Shown here: positions 36,986 to 50,087 of the stretch, in pieces
Layout of the letters: each line of letters begins with the position of its first letter
Numbering within the stretch: position 1 is the first letter of the stretch
Source of the DNA: Tetrahymena elliotti 4EA
Taxonomy: Eukaryota > Ciliophora > Oligohymenophorea > Hymenostomatida > Tetrahymenidae
Assembly: GCA_000231825.2 (NCBI GenBank)
Contig: JH720340.1
Coordinates: 584,414 to 648,413, forward strand
DNA length: 64,000 nt
Reading direction: 5' to 3'
Position numbers and translations under genes: made by a program
The notes under the pieces: generated by a model
What the model saw: only the letters and a program-made list of their open reading frames with translations
What the model was told of the DNA's origin: nothing
Databases searched by the model: none

Positions 36986-38494
36986 ATGATTGATTTACTT
37001 GACTTACCCACTTAATATGAAATTAAAAAGATTTATCTTAACAAAGGAACAAACATCTCAACCATCCTCTAAGAGAAGCCCTAGTTTCCGATTATAATTA
37101 ACCTAATTTCTTTTGATGAAAGATCTTATACATTGAGTGTAAGCATATTTTTTCCTTCTTTTCATTAGTTTAGAAAATAATATTCTTTTTGTTTTAAATG
37201 TTCTATATATATTTAAATTTTTTTAATTTGAATCCAACTTTTAAAATAGTTTGATTCTATTGAAGAAATATCAGAAGGACTTAATTCAGCCTGTCTAAGC
37301 ATATCTAATGGAAGACCTTTCATAATCAAAGAGAATAACACCAACCAAGCTAATTATTATAGATCAATAGAAGATTTAGAATACATTTATTAGAATGGCA
37401 TCTATCGTCTCATGAAGGATTAAAATGAAATCTAAAATATTTGCAGCAATATTTGTAATGTAGATGAAAGCTTTTTACGCAAGTATGAAGAGCCATTCAA
37501 AATTGGTATCCATCAAGAAGTCTAAGCTGCTTTAAAATAGATGGAATAAGGAGAATTCTTCTACAAGTGTTAAAGTTCAAACGGGAAAATATAATTCATC
37601 TACATGAGAGTAGATTAGACTGCTAACTAAATTCAATACTATTCAAGAAAAGAGATTTTGAAGAAAATACCTTTCAATTCAATAGTTTCGATTAAGTTTG
37701 GTGTGCACAGTGACACAATTAGAACTCAATTTAAGAATAGATTCACAGACACTTCTTTAGTAATAGTATATAAGAATGAAGAGAGCATCTTTAGCAGCTT
37801 CTTAAATGACAAAGAATTACATCTAACATTTAGAACAGAAAGATAATTTGACTTATGGGGAACTGGACTTAAAGCTTTATAGCTCATGAATACCTCTAAA
37901 GAAATATCTAAAAAGAATTTGCTCTGGCATTCTAGATTATTTAAAAGATTCTTCAAAAGCTAAGAATTTTAATTAATTGACACTTTTTTCAACAATTCTG
38001 AGGTTTATAATAAACACCTTCAAGAAAACATCACCTATGAAACAACCTTATTAGACCGCAGAATTAACTTCTGCTTTGATAAGTAGCAAGATGAGTTAAA
38101 AGCAGAGTATGCTACTTTCGAAAAACTAGCAAAATCTTAACAAATTCCTCAGGAGATGGTAAAGTCTCTTCCTATCGCTGTTGCTAATGTATACAAGGCA
38201 TCTACAGTAATGAGGTCATAAATTAGTAAAATGAAGTAAATGATACATGATCTTTAGCAAAGCAAATCGAACAAATCAAAAGAAGTTGATTTACTTGATT
38301 TAAAAGAATCTCAAAATGATGAAAATTCCAACAAAGAAAACCAAGAAAATAATAAAAATAGCAATAATAATCCCTAGATTTCTTCAAGAACAAAATAAAT
38401 AAATTACTTGTATTATGAAGTTTTCAAATTTTAATTTAGATTGCATTAATCAATTTCATTTATTTCTAATATAAATAAGAAACTAGTTAATTGA
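36986..38494 (+). CDS. PH-like / ELMO-type domain protein, function unknown
   Basis: Two exons. The first ends SFDERSYTLS at GTAAGC (~37140); the second begins at TTTGATTC (~37250) as FDSIEEISEGLNSACL. A central block resembles a pleckstrin-homology fold of the ELMO/plant-PH kind: IQYYSRKEILKKIPFNSIVS, IKFGVHSDTIRTQ, TSLVIVYKNEE, then LHLTFRTERQFDLWGTGLKAL, where F-x-x-R-T-E-x-x-F-x-x-W-x-x-G-L matches the last strand and helix of such domains. A helical region follows (LKAEYATFEKLAKSQQIPQ ... QISKMKQMIHDLQQSK) and then an N/E/S-rich tail. TGA at 38494. Membrane or cytoskeletal signalling adaptor is inference only. Confidence 0.7.
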
Positions 38495-38798
38495 TTGATT
38501 CAATGATTGACTGATCAATTTATTTAATTTGAATAAATGAATTAATTATCTTTAATAATATTCCCAACCAGCTATCCACCTAGTTTTTTATTTTGCTTGT
38601 TTGTTTGCTTGCTACCTTATTTGTTATTATAATTTTTCTGATTAAATTTATAATTTTTTAGATTACCATTTGAAATTTAATTTCTTTCCCTTTAACTAAT
38701 ATATAAATTTATATTCTTTTTTCATATTCTCTTTATTATTTTTTTGATTTTTTACCATTTACTTACAAAATAAAGCAAAGAAAAATGTGATAAGTAAG
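38495..38798. other. short intergenic A/T-rich DNA
   Basis: 304 bp between two plus-strand genes. It includes TTTG/CTTG tetranucleotide-like runs at ~38590-38612. No exon seen. Confidence 0.45.
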
Positions 38799-39537
38799 AT
38801 GAATACTGATTGGAAATAAACAACAATCTAAATTCCTAAAAAAGATGATATTCCAGTTGATTTTTACATAAAATATTAATCTTGTTGAATAAAATGATAC
38901 AAATTTTTATAAGTAACATCATATACATATTATGAAGAATAAAAAAAAAATATTCTTTTGTTTGGTCTTTGAATAATTTGAAAAAATTTATTTGTTTAAT
39001 TCAATATTGAATCATAATTAATTTAGAAAATTGCAAAAATTATCTTTTTTAAAATTAATAAAAACAAGCATCAATATGGACCAGGTAAGCATAAAAGTAT
39101 AAAAATATATATGAAGATCTTATCTTTTAAGGTTAATCTTAACGACTTGTTTATAAAATGGGTAAATAAATTTTAACTACCCAAATCTAAATAAAGAAAA
39201 TAGCAGCATCACTGTGATTGAATTATAAATATTAGATATATACTTTGATTATTATGCATAAATTATTCCAAAAGAGAAGATGAATTATAAAGTACATATG
39301 AATAAATATTTTAATTATTAGAACTAAACATAATGTTCTTCAACTCTTCAATTCTTGTTTGCATTGAAAGGTTTCATTTATAAAAAAATGCTCATTAGTC
39401 TTCTGGTTAGTGAATAAAATGAAAAATGTGTTTAAATAATTTAATCAGTTTAACTATTGAAAGCTTAGCTTCTATTATAATATCATAACTCATACGTAAG
39501 ATAAAAATTTTTTTTAAATATATAAATTTATTACTGA
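38799..39537 (+). CDS. small multi-exon gene, unknown
   Basis: Start 38799: MNTDWKQTTIQIPKKDDIPV then DFYIKY. Short exons then join in a consistent phase across GT-AG introns: NKHQYGPG (to GTAAGC at ~39086), QSQRLVYKM (to GTAAAT at ~39161), DIYFDYYAQIIPKEKMNYK (to GTACAT at ~39291), and NQTQCSSTLQFLFALKGF then IYKKMLISLLVSEQNEKCV. TGA at 39537 closes the last frame unless a GTAAG donor at ~39495 is used. The agreement of phase at three junctions is the main support. The first junction is not resolved. No family recognised. Confidence 0.45.
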
Positions 39538-39774
39538 CAAGGATTTGTGTTGTTTATGTTTTTTTAAGTGAACTTGTTAGTTTGTTTGATATTTAATTTT
39601 TTTAAAAAACAAAACTATTATATTGTATGTATGCATGTAATTAATATATAAATAATAAAGATAGATTATATATTCAAATTTAAGTTAGTTTTTTTAGAAA
39701 AATTTTTTTATCCTTTTCTCATCATCTATGAGTTTTTCATTTCTTTTAAAGCTGCAAAGAATAATAATAAATAA

Positions 39775-42600
39775 TCAGTCAGTTAAGAGTTTTTTTTACT
39801 TTTTATAATAACAAATATGGCTTAGTAAGAAATCACAATCATTTTCATAGGCATGGATGATTAGGGATATGGAATTAAGAAGTTAATCTTTTTGCTTAAT
39901 TTTGGAATCTTTTATCCAGAATTCTTCAGCATTTTATAGGAAAAATAAGAAAATATTTTTTAGGTTGGGGCTGGCAAGTAAGTTCTTTATCTTCAAACTG
40001 AATCTACCACACCCTTTTAAATTCTAGTACACTCTCAGTGCAATATAAGAAAACTGCCACTTGTCTTTAGTAAGTGATTCATATATTTTTTACAAAGTAG
40101 GATCCTTTAGTGTATGTATATGCCTATAAAAAGCGTTTATGATATTTTTATATATATTTTGCTTAGATTTTTCTAAAAAAATTTTAATGTCAACCAGCAA
40201 TTTTTCGTTTGATTCTTTATTATCACCATCTATATTATTAATTAGATCAGTTCATATGAAGAAGATATATTATATTCAGTAATGTGTTCATACCATTTAT
40301 TTCATTTTTTTCAATCTCTGAGTATTGTTCTGACACTACTTCTATGCTAATCTCTTCACGCTTTTCATAAAATTCTTCTATTTTCACCTTCTAAGCTTAT
40401 CTGAAAAGGGACATGTAATGATGATATGATTATAGCTATAGTATTTCATCTTTATCAATATCATTTATCATCCTGAAACTACATCTGTTATCCTAGGATG
40501 TACTCCTTTTGGCCTTTTTTTACTTAGATGCTCTATTTTATGAAAATTGAATTAGGTTAGAAATGTAGATATTACTAAAGCTTGTGCTTGAAAAAGTATT
40601 TAATTCTTTGCAATATATTACCTTTTCATTTTGGCTGTTTTTATTAATTTTTTTGTTCACTAAATTTAATATTCCACAAGAGCTAATTATTTCTTAAATT
40701 AAACATTTATATGTTTCATAACTAAGGTAAATGAAATGAAATTGATTCAGAATAAATTGTGCAGTGTTGACATAAGTATAGAGTTAATTGTTGTTGAATT
40801 ACTTTTCTGCATTATTCTAGCTTAGAATTACCTAAATTTATAAATTAGCAATAACAAAAAGTTTGCTTGCTTTACTTAAATATAAAAGAAAATTGGGCAG
40901 ATTTAAATTTCAAGTTTCTTCATGATAAGATAATAATTTATTTACCCATTCTTTTTTAGTTTAATCAGATCTGTTTGTTAAAAAAGCTATATCAATTCAT
41001 TAAGCTTAATTTTTTTATCAATTCTTTGAAAACAAACAAAAGTAAAGCACTGCTTATTATTTATTACCTTAATCGGAAAAATTAATTGTTACACCTTTCT
41101 CAAAATAAAAAATTAGATTCTAAGTAAAAAACAATTTTTATTCATTAGAAGATTGATTTTTGTAATAAAATTTTTCTTATTGATTGAATTAAGCAAGAAC
41201 TGTAACATGCCATTAATTGATTCTATTGAAATGTTTGAATAACTTGCGAAATTAATTATTTCTTTTAAAATCTATGGCTGATGTAAATTAATATATATAG
41301 TTTATTGTGTATAAGCGGGTACTGATTAGATGGTAAAAAAAGTGTAAAAGCAATAATATTTAATTATTTTCTCAAAAAAAGAATCACTAATTATTTTCAC
41401 TCAATAACTCATATGGAAGATTATCATCATAATCTATATAAAATTAAAATGAGTAGAATATAATCCTTACAATTTACACTATTTAATTGATAATTACATA
41501 TTCCTTTCTCCTAACAAAGTAATAAATTAATAGTGTCAAGACTAGTTATTGTTAACTAAAAATTGTTTATTCCTAAAATATACATTGGAAAGATGAATAT
41601 TTCAGGTAATTTAAAGCAATTGCAATTAAATTGGAATATTTTTATTATTTCGCAAATTTTTCAATGATTTTGATTACTTTTTTTTCATCATCATAATAAT
41701 AGCTTTTTCGAGTAAAAAAGAATTTCATACAAATTTAAATTAAAAATATTGCTTTACCTGTGAAGTTTCGAAAATATTACCACTCCGGGTTTTTTGTTCT
41801 TTCAAAAGCTAAACCTAAGCGTTTGGGATTTAATACCTTAATAAGCTAGTTTTGTTTATAATAAAAATTGGAAGAAAAAAAATTTTTCATAAATTATCTA
41901 ATTACTTTTCACCCAGTAACTCTTCCAAAAAATATCATTTAAATTGTATTAATTAAAATAATTTACATCATAAAATAATCCCACAAAAAAACAATGAAGT
42001 ATTGGAGGCTCTATTACCTTTCTTATATTAGTTTGTTTACTGCAGCTAAATTCGTTTCATCTTTTACTACTTTTTGAAAATTAATTATTGTATAATCTGT
42101 AAATGAAAAAAAAATTAATAACTTTCCTAAAAACCTTTAATTAAGTTAGTATCAAACATCAAAAACTTAAAAAACACTCTTTAAATTATCTGTGTACAAA
42201 ACTTTTAGCATACAATATTTTCAAAATAGTAAAAATATGGGTTATTTAGACCATAATATCAAGTCAAAGTAAAAGATTATCTACCAAGTTAACATTTTTC
42301 ATATTGTGCTATTATTTTTCTCATTTATTAGTTAAATTTTCTTGAAAATTAATAAACTTTCTACTCCGCTGATTAATTTTACTGAAAAAGATATGAAAAA
42401 ATTTGTAATTAACCTGTAAATGAGCAAAAAGTTAATTACTACATACCTTATTGAATCAAGAGCAAAATAAAAACAAATTAAAGTAAGTCTTAAAATTATA
42501 TTCATAAACTATTTATTTTCTAACTCATATTTTTAAGATGAACTAATAAATTTTTTTTAAAAAAGAGAGTGTAGTGTTATTGATTTAATAAAAAATTTTC
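39775..42600 (-). CDS. intron-rich gene of unknown function (partial model)
   Basis: The C-terminal exon 39775-40172 is convincing: KSKQNIYKNIINAFYRHIHT, KDKWQFSYIALRVYQNLKG, FSLKIKNLLASPNLKNIFLF, then TGA at 39775. It joins in phase across a GTATGA...TTTTAG intron to exon 40294-~40532 (MINDIDKDEILQLQSYHHYM ... EFYEKREEISIEVVSEQYSE). Further upstream, exon-like islands bordered by GT donors occur at ~41758-41836 (LNPKRLGLAFERTKNPEWQY) and ~42019-42075 (KDETNLAAVNKLIQER). These are separated by long A/T introns, and start and full chain are unresolved. The helical repeats near the C-terminus resemble a recurring ciliate-specific domain in my reading, but I cannot name it. A plus-strand ORF at 39817-40077 is its shadow. 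Confidence 0.55.
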
Positions 42601-42989
42601 TCAAGAAATATTAAATTCCCTAAAATTTGTTTGTCTCGATTATTTTGATAATTATGAAAAGAATTATTTTCACAAAAGTTAATTAGAAATTTAGAATTTT
42701 ATTTGATTGCTTTTTTTTTGTTAATTTACTTGCTGACTGGAAATTTAAAAATTATAATTTAAAACAAAAAAAATTTCAAATTAACCTGAAAAAAAAACAG
42801 GAATAAGCAATTAATTAATTGATTAATTAAAAGATTGATTGAATGAATGATTTGTAAAATCTTTAGTAAATTAAAAACAAATAAACATATATTTAGTTGG
42901 ATATGATATTTTACACATTTAAATACAAAGGATCCATTATAAATTAGCTTAACTCTTTTTATGTTTTTATGGAGACATACATCTCAATT

Positions 42990-45479
42990 TCACTTAGAAG
43001 ATTTGGAATTTGATTTGCTCTTCTTTTCATTAGCTTTCTTGATGAATTCTAAGATTTTCTTCTTTTCATCAACGGGACCTTCTTCTCCATCTTCAGAAAG
43101 AGATGTAATTTTTTCTTCCTTAGCAGCTTTTCCTTTCTTTTTAGAAACGGAACCCATTAAATTGCTTTCACCTCCAATAACTTTTTCAAGACTTCTCATG
43201 CTAGATTAGTCACCTTCTTCTTATTCAAAATCAAATCTTTACAAAGCATCTAACTTCTCTAAATCTTTTTCTTCTCTTTCCCTTTCTGCTCTTAAAGTCT
43301 TGATTTTTTCTTATTTAGATCTCTAATATTCAACAGTATCTTACAAGTTCAATTTCGAAGCATATTCGTTATTATAAGGGTTAACTAAGTCTTCCTTTAA
43401 TGTGGAAATTTTAATCATTTCTTAAATCTTATTATCATTAATAACATCAAGTTCAGTCTTTCTACGAATTTCGCTGGGTTGGAAGAGATAATCTCTTAAA
43501 TCTTCATAACCAACCTCTTCATCAATTAACATATTCTTTCCATATACTTCATGTTCTTCGAACATTAAGTCTTAAGCATGTTTCATACTCAATTAATCAA
43601 TTTTGTATTTGGTTCTTCTCAATTTGTCAATAACAACTTAAAGTTTTTCTTCCTTTTCAGTAACATCCTCTATTTACCATGATTAAAAAAACGATTAAAA
43701 ATTATTGAATAAAATATAATTATTATTTATCTACCTGTAGGTTCGGCATTCTTAATTTAACGACGAAGCCACTTTTCTTCAATACGAAGAATACGTTCAT
43801 CATAAGTTTCAAAAAGTTTGTAAGTAGCAGGATTTTACATAATAGGTTTCAAAAGAGAATCAGTATAGGCCTTTTCTAATAATTGTTCACCCAACTTCTT
43901 AGCTTCTCTAGCTCTTTCAGCTTATTCATCTGAAGTATCGTGAGTTTGTTCATAAGAAGGCATAGGTTCTTTCATTTTGAAAGGTTAACCAGCAATTTCC
44001 ATAATATCTTTAACATATGTTCTTCTAAGATCTTAAACTTCTTAAAGCTTTTGCTTGAGATCAACAGCTTAGTCCATTTAATGTTCTTTATGGGGGAATT
44101 CGAATTCCAAGTCTTTGAGCATCAATGCAATTTTAATATTAGAGTCTTTTTCAAGTTTATTTCTTAAATTGGCATTTTTGACAGCTGAGAAATCAACTTC
44201 ACCATCTTATTTAAGAACAACTCCCAATCTTTCTAATTTTTTAACTAGGTTTCTTGTTCTTTTCTTCATTTTTGCAGGTGAGTTTTAGATTTCTGAACGA
44301 ATCTAAGAATCAGTTAAACCTTAAAGTCTATCATAAATGGCAGCTCTTTCATAGTAAACCTTAAACATGTTTTCACTTCTTTCAATAAATTCTCTTTAAG
44401 AAGTGATCTTTTCTTCTTATTTCTATTAATTAAAAATAAATTGTAAGGGCACCATTAATGATAATAAGAACATCATTAATAATCATAAAGGCATAATTAA
44501 TTTGTATAAAAAAATAACATTTATTTAGATTGATAAAAGATTCTATATTGTAAAGATTTATTGCAGTAAATAAATAAATAATCTTTAAATAAATGAATGA
44601 TAGAACTTTATCAAAACTATCCATTCTGTTATTTGAAAAAGTGTTTTATGAATTGTAAGTATTTAAATTACATTAATTTCAGGCATGCCTGCATTTTAAA
44701 ATCTGAGAAGAACTCTGTTGTAAATATTTTCTTCTTCAGTGAATTCATCTTCCATATCTTTAGTTTTAAGTAGAAAAGTATAAGAATTTAAATAAAAGGT
44801 AGATGTAAAATAAGGGATATAAGAATCGATTATGCTTTCATAAACAATTTTTCATTTATTTATGTATTCTGTTTTATACATCTCAAGAATGTAATGAATT
44901 TTTACCTCCATCATCATTGATTTCCTTTTCAAAAATTTCTCTTTCATGCAAATATTATTGGACATCACGTTTCATTCTTTGAACTTTCTAACGAGCTTCT
45001 CTTTCAGCCATTTATTGATAGAAGTTCATGAAAGAACGAGCTCTGTTATTTATGGCAATACCACGAGTTAAATTATTTTAATCAATTTTTCTTTGCATAC
45101 GATCTTAGAAGATTTTTTCAGTTTCAATAAATGCAGCATTTGCAGATAAACCCCTCTTCATAAATTCCTTTTACTTCAAAATGAATCTTACAACATAATT
45201 AGCATAATTATCTTAACCACCATCTCTATCATACATTCTTCCAGAAGTATCATAACGTAAATCAGGATACTTTTAGAAGAGTACCTTGACTAATTGCTTG
45301 TCTTATTAATCCTTGAAATTGACTTCTCTCAAGTCGGCCTTAGTAGGTAAGTATTGTTACCAAGTAGGAGGGAAAAGATGGAGCAATCTGTGCTCTTCCT
45401 TGTAATCAAGTAAATTATACTTCTTAAAATATCTGACGGAATCCCACCATTCCATACGAGACCATTTTCTTAAATACAT
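42990..45479 (-). CDS. putative mitochondrial small-subunit ribosomal protein (mS23-like)
   Basis: Start MYLRKWSRMEWWDSVRYFKK (45479). The N-terminal region has LLHLFPPTWQQYLPTKAD, QLVKVLFQKYPDLRYDTSG, NYANYVVRFILKQKEFMK and NAAFIETEKIF; the F-P-P block followed by a helical V-x-R-F/...F-x-E-T segment is reminiscent of mS23. Then come long charged coiled coils (QMAEREARQKVQRMKRDVQQ) and a lysine-rich end KKSKSNSKSSK, TGA at 42990. Introns at ~44768-44906, ~44428-44688 and ~43676-43734. Codons such as CGT, GGT and AAG are frequent, suggesting high expression. At roughly 670 residues it is far longer than animal mS23, as often seen for ciliate mitoribosomal proteins. Assignment is tentative; the gene itself is secure. 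Confidence 0.8.
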
Positions 45480-45639
45480 AGCTTTAAATTTATGTGCCGC
45501 TACTTACTATCTTCTATTTTATTTTTTACTTTTTGGTTTTGACTTTAAATAGATATTTCACCCTTTAGTTAATTTGCTAATGAAAAACGAGATGGTGATG
45601 ATATTGATTATAAATAAATGTTTTTTCTCGAAATGAATT

Positions 45640-46053
45640 TTAAGTTTACTAATATATTGATTGATATAATCTTGTATTTTTTAACTTTTTGTTGCCTTTG
45701 ATAAATTTCTTTCTTTTTCTTAAGATTTTTATCTTTCTTCTTTAATTTACCTTAACACTTTAAAAAATCATTCAGAAGCAGCATTGCCCTAAATTAAATT
45801 TTATATGTACCATTTCCTTTTCTTCCAGAATATGTATCTTTCTTTATATTTAAAACATCAATATCCTATTTCAAAAAGTTTTCATTCACAATTATTTTAA
45901 CTTGCCATCAAAAATATTATTTTTTTGTTCATTCATTATAAAAAAACAAATTAATCATTTAAAATAAAATCAATTTCAAATTTATTTTTCTTTTTTATTA
46001 AATTCAAAAATTAGATGATCATTTCTTTTATTTGAAATGCTAAAATCCTTCAT
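45640..46053 (-). CDS. small lysine-rich hypothetical gene (partial model)
   Basis: Start at 46053 gives MKDFSISNKRNDHLIFEFNK. After an intron, an exon at ~45750-45920 reads VKIIVNENFLKQDIDVLNIK, then YSGRKGNGTYKIQFRAMLLL and NDFLKCQ, followed by either a GTAAAT donor or a lysine-rich run (KLKKKDKNLKKKK). The exon has even composition and no stop, unlike flanking DNA. The 3' end is not resolved, and the frame would otherwise run into the next gene. No family recognised. Confidence 0.4.
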
Positions 46054-46260
46054 TTTGATTCATACTTTATTTTTAGAAAATAAATAAATTATTTGAGCAG
46101 CTGAGCTGATATGGATAAATATGTACAATCAAAATCAATAATATTAATTTTATTTTTCATAATTTAGAACAAACAATAAAATATTAATTTAATAATTTTT
46201 TAATAAAATTTAATTCAATTTTATTTAGTTGATTTAATTTGAGAAAAGAATCAAAAAAAA

Positions 46261-49200
46261 ATGGATTTGCTTGAAGTAATTGCTTTATAATATTGTTATT
46301 CCTTTACTATAAGAAATACTAAAGTTTATCTTTTATTTTTGATTATGGATTTAAGACAAATGGTTGGTTTTTATTATTCTCAAATATGCATTGAGGGAAT
46401 ACAAAAAATTGTATTTTGTTGTTATTGCTTGCTTTCTTATTAAATTTATGTTTTTGTTATATTATCTATTCACTATTAAATTTTTCAGAAGATAAAAAGA
46501 GATTTTTATCTGCTAATATTATAAAATTGTTAGGTTATATTCATGCAATGGATAGAATCAAAGATCTAATATTAGAGCGAATCTAGCACACTCATTAGCT
46601 CAAAAACAAAAGTGATTAAATTTTTGATTACTAAGATATATATCAGGCTAAAAAAGCAGAAAAGCTTCGCTAAATTAAAGAAAATGAACTTATAGAAGCT
46701 CTCTTTAATTTTGGTTAGGCCTCTAAATGTGAAAGATAACTTTTTGAAGTCCATAGTAGTGATGTAATGAATTCCTTGAATTATTAATTTAACTTTAAGC
46801 CAAAGAATAGAGGATTGTTTAGCGATATAGCAGAAATGTATATTTTATTTTTTGACAGCATTCAACTACAGACCAGAGTCGAAGAAATTAGAATCATTGC
46901 TAAGTATAATCTTTACTAAAACTTTCCATTTCTTTGCATGCTATTTAAGTGGTTAATTGAGATTTCACGAAAAGTTTTTATGGATATTATGGCAGTAGCT
47001 AAGACCAGTGCCGCAAACTGCTAAAAGAAAAGACCAAATAATTAATAAATAGGTAAAAATCGAAGTTATTTGAATTCATCTTAGGAATAACTCAGATCAG
47101 CAAAACTTGATCAGAAAAATTAAAATAATCTAACAGCCACTACTGCTTCTTAAAATACACAAGATTCTTTTAACAATGAGACAGAAAATAAAGTTAATTT
47201 AAGCCAAATAAAATTGAATCCACTCAATTAAGAGTTAGAAATAAACAAGAAAAAATAGAATGATGATCCTATTTTCATGAAAAAAAGGATGAAAAATGGA
47301 TAAAAAGAAGTAGCTTTATTTCATAGTGATAGGATAAATAAAGAAAACTCTTGTGAAGGGAGTGAATTAGCCAATTCTAATAATCTTAATCACACTACTA
47401 GTGGGTTGAATATAATACCATCAAGAGACAATTAAATTTAATAGGAGAAAATAACTAGTACCTTACCATTCCAGTCAGATTATTCCCCAAAATTACAAGC
47501 TTATTAAAAGTAAAGCAGCTTGATTTCAAATAATCAGAGAAGGTCTCTCAGAGTTTCTAATAACTACACTCACAAACATAGCATAGATGATACAGATATT
47601 TAAGTTTAATAGGATAGAGATATTTCTCATTTGATGAGTGCTACATAAAACATAAATGGTTTCAATTTAAGTGATTTAGAGGATGATGATGAAGATAATA
47701 TTGAAGATGAAGATGATTCATAAATTGTTATTATTAGATAAACTTAGTCATAAATATTTAAAAACGGAGATAAGGGTAATCCTAATATTATTCAACAACC
47801 TAATGAGCAGGAACATTCCTCTTCCTCTAATCTTATGTAAACAACTTATAATAAAGGGTATCAGCAAAAAGACTAAGGGAATAGTGGTTAAAAGCAGAAA
47901 GCTACAAATGATTTTTTAAAACACTTGGGAAAGCCGAATATTGAAAAACAGAAAAGAAGAAAAAGAGATATGTTTTTTAGTAGCATAAAAGAATGTTTAT
48001 ATGATGTTGAATTTGTTGTACCAAAATGTAATGATTATTTAATTAATTTTTATATCAAGCTTATGTTTCAAAGAAACATTTCGGTTAAAACTACAATTGA
48101 TGCATATAAAGTAAAATATTGGTAGAAGTTTAATAATACTTTTGCTAAACTTGATCCTGGCTTGATTTATACTGAGCAAGATAAAGTCAATGCAGATGAA
48201 TAGCTAAGAGCATCTTTGAATGAAAGTGTCTTGTAGAATAACTAATTTGGTAGTTTAGACTAATTGCAGAAATCTTCTTCTTAATTTATGTCAACCAAGA
48301 ATGATCAATCTTAAACAAATCAAATTGGAATGAATTAACTAAATTAATAGGGCAAGAGGACTTGTTCTACTCTCTCACCTATAAACAGACCTACTGGCTC
48401 AGATAAAAAATAATAAAAAATTGTGATTGAAACCAGCAAAAGCAATAACTTTTCTAACAATCTAATCTAGAATAGCTAAAATAATTAGAATTCTAATGAA
48501 AAAGATAAAAAGAGATTCCGTACTTATAGTTATGTGGGTAATAATACCTCTGGATAAGTTTAATAATAACTCCAATTATATTAATAAACATAATAATAAG
48601 ACAAATCTTTATCTCCTCTATCTTCAAATCTACCCTTCAATCAATAGTTTAGTAAGGAATTTTCTCAATAAAATTCAGTTTAGCTATAAACGTAATTACT
48701 TCCTCAGTTCCAATAAAGAAATTCTCCTGAAATAAGAAGATAAAATATAAAAAATAGTAAATACAATAACTGTATTATTCCAGCTGTTAAAAATTTTGAT
48801 ACTTCAGATATAGAACCTAATTCTTTTAATGCAAATCACATTTTTAACACAAAACACTCAAACATACTCAAAGGAAAACAATCTAAATTTTAAAAGAATC
48901 TCATGATGATGAAGATTGAAAAGACCCTCAATTCATAAAACTTGACACAATTTAATTCTGATTGCAACATGAAAAAGTGTGATGATGCTAAAAATACTAA
49001 TTTTATTTAAAGCAACTAAAATTTCCATTAAAACTCTAATATTCTCAAAAAAATAAACACCAATGACCTAAGCCTCTCAAATATAATTATGGCTACAGGA
49101 AAAAAGAGCTAGTAGTATCCTAATAATAACAATATTCCAAATAACAGCGCCTTAGAAATAAATATGAATTCTCTTTAATAAAACTATAATTCTGCAGGAG

Positions 49201-50087
49201 GTAGCAGTTGCATAATATTGTAGTAAATGAATAAAACTACAAGTAACATTTAAGAAACGTTAAGTAAATCAGCAACTAAAAATAGCAGCTTTCCTTTAAA
49301 TCAATAAAATGTTATTTAAGAAGAAGAACTATCAAAGTCACCTCACTAATACCATTTAAATAGAATGAAATATAGACCACCTAAAAACCCTAAGATATTA
49401 TTGCAAAAAATAAGTAACAACTCAGAAGACTAAATATCAATGACTAATAATTTTAACAATTTAACAAATTTATTAAATAACTAATAAAAAAATTTAAATT
49501 AAGGTTTATAAATAACTCAATATAATAGTAATACCTAATCATTTGGTATGCATGGTCCTATAATTACTTCATTTTAAAATGATTTAATTGACATGTAAAC
49601 AAAGTAGTTGCTAAAAAAACCTCAATAACAAAATTTGTAAATTGAGAGTTTTAATAGTGGTATAGGAGGAGTAACAGCTCTTAAAAACAGAAAAATACTT
49701 ACTCAGCCAGAAGATAATATAGCTGCATCATCCAACGAAAAACTAAATTTATCACTTTCTACTAATAATCATTTTAAATCAAGGTCTGCCTCAGGAAAAG
49801 GAGGTAAAGAAGAAATCCTTTAAAAAATGCAAGCTAATAAATTAAACTCCCAAAATAAATAAAATTTATTATCGAACTTGTATTAAACTAATGGAATTCT
49901 GAATTAAGAGATTCTAAAGTAAATAGGAGCATATTCTATTTAAAATAGCAGCAGCAACAACAATAATATCTACAGTAGTGGCAATCAGTTATATAAAAGT
50001 TCAAATTAAAGTAATGACAACTCAATTTTCCCTATGCTTAAAGATTTAATTTCTCAGCAGTAAGATAATATCTAAAAGTACTTTTGA
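46261..50087 (+). CDS. Asn/Gln-rich low-complexity protein, prion-like
   Basis: From about 46490 to TGA at 50087 one frame is open for ~1190 codons. It begins with a folded-looking helical region (FSEDKKRFLSANIIKLLGYI, FNFGQASKCERQLFEVHS, FLCMLFKWLIEISRKVFM). Then follow long N/Q/S-rich stretches, an acidic patch (SDLEDDDEDNIEDEDD, ~47675-47722), and an embedded second folded island at ~47930-48170 (RRKRDMFFSSIKECLYDVEF, KCNDYLINFYIKLMFQRN). N/Q/S-rich sequence continues to the end. Many of the glutamines are TAA/TAG codons, so a standard-code search breaks the gene into fragments. The start is uncertain: ATG at 46261 (MDLLEVIALQ) probably belongs to a first exon with an intron before 46490. 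No enzymatic domain seen; RNA-granule or transcription-related function would be speculation. Confidence 0.75.

Noticed and set aside
39817..40077. Plus-strand 86-residue ciliate-code ORF beginning MAQQEITIIF
   Set aside because: It is antisense to the terminal exon of the 39775-42600 minus-strand gene, whose translation is much more protein-like and joins in phase to an upstream exon.
48496..48735. Separate lysine-rich ORF within the N/Q-rich gene
   Set aside because: It is in a different frame from the continuous ciliate-code frame that spans the whole region.
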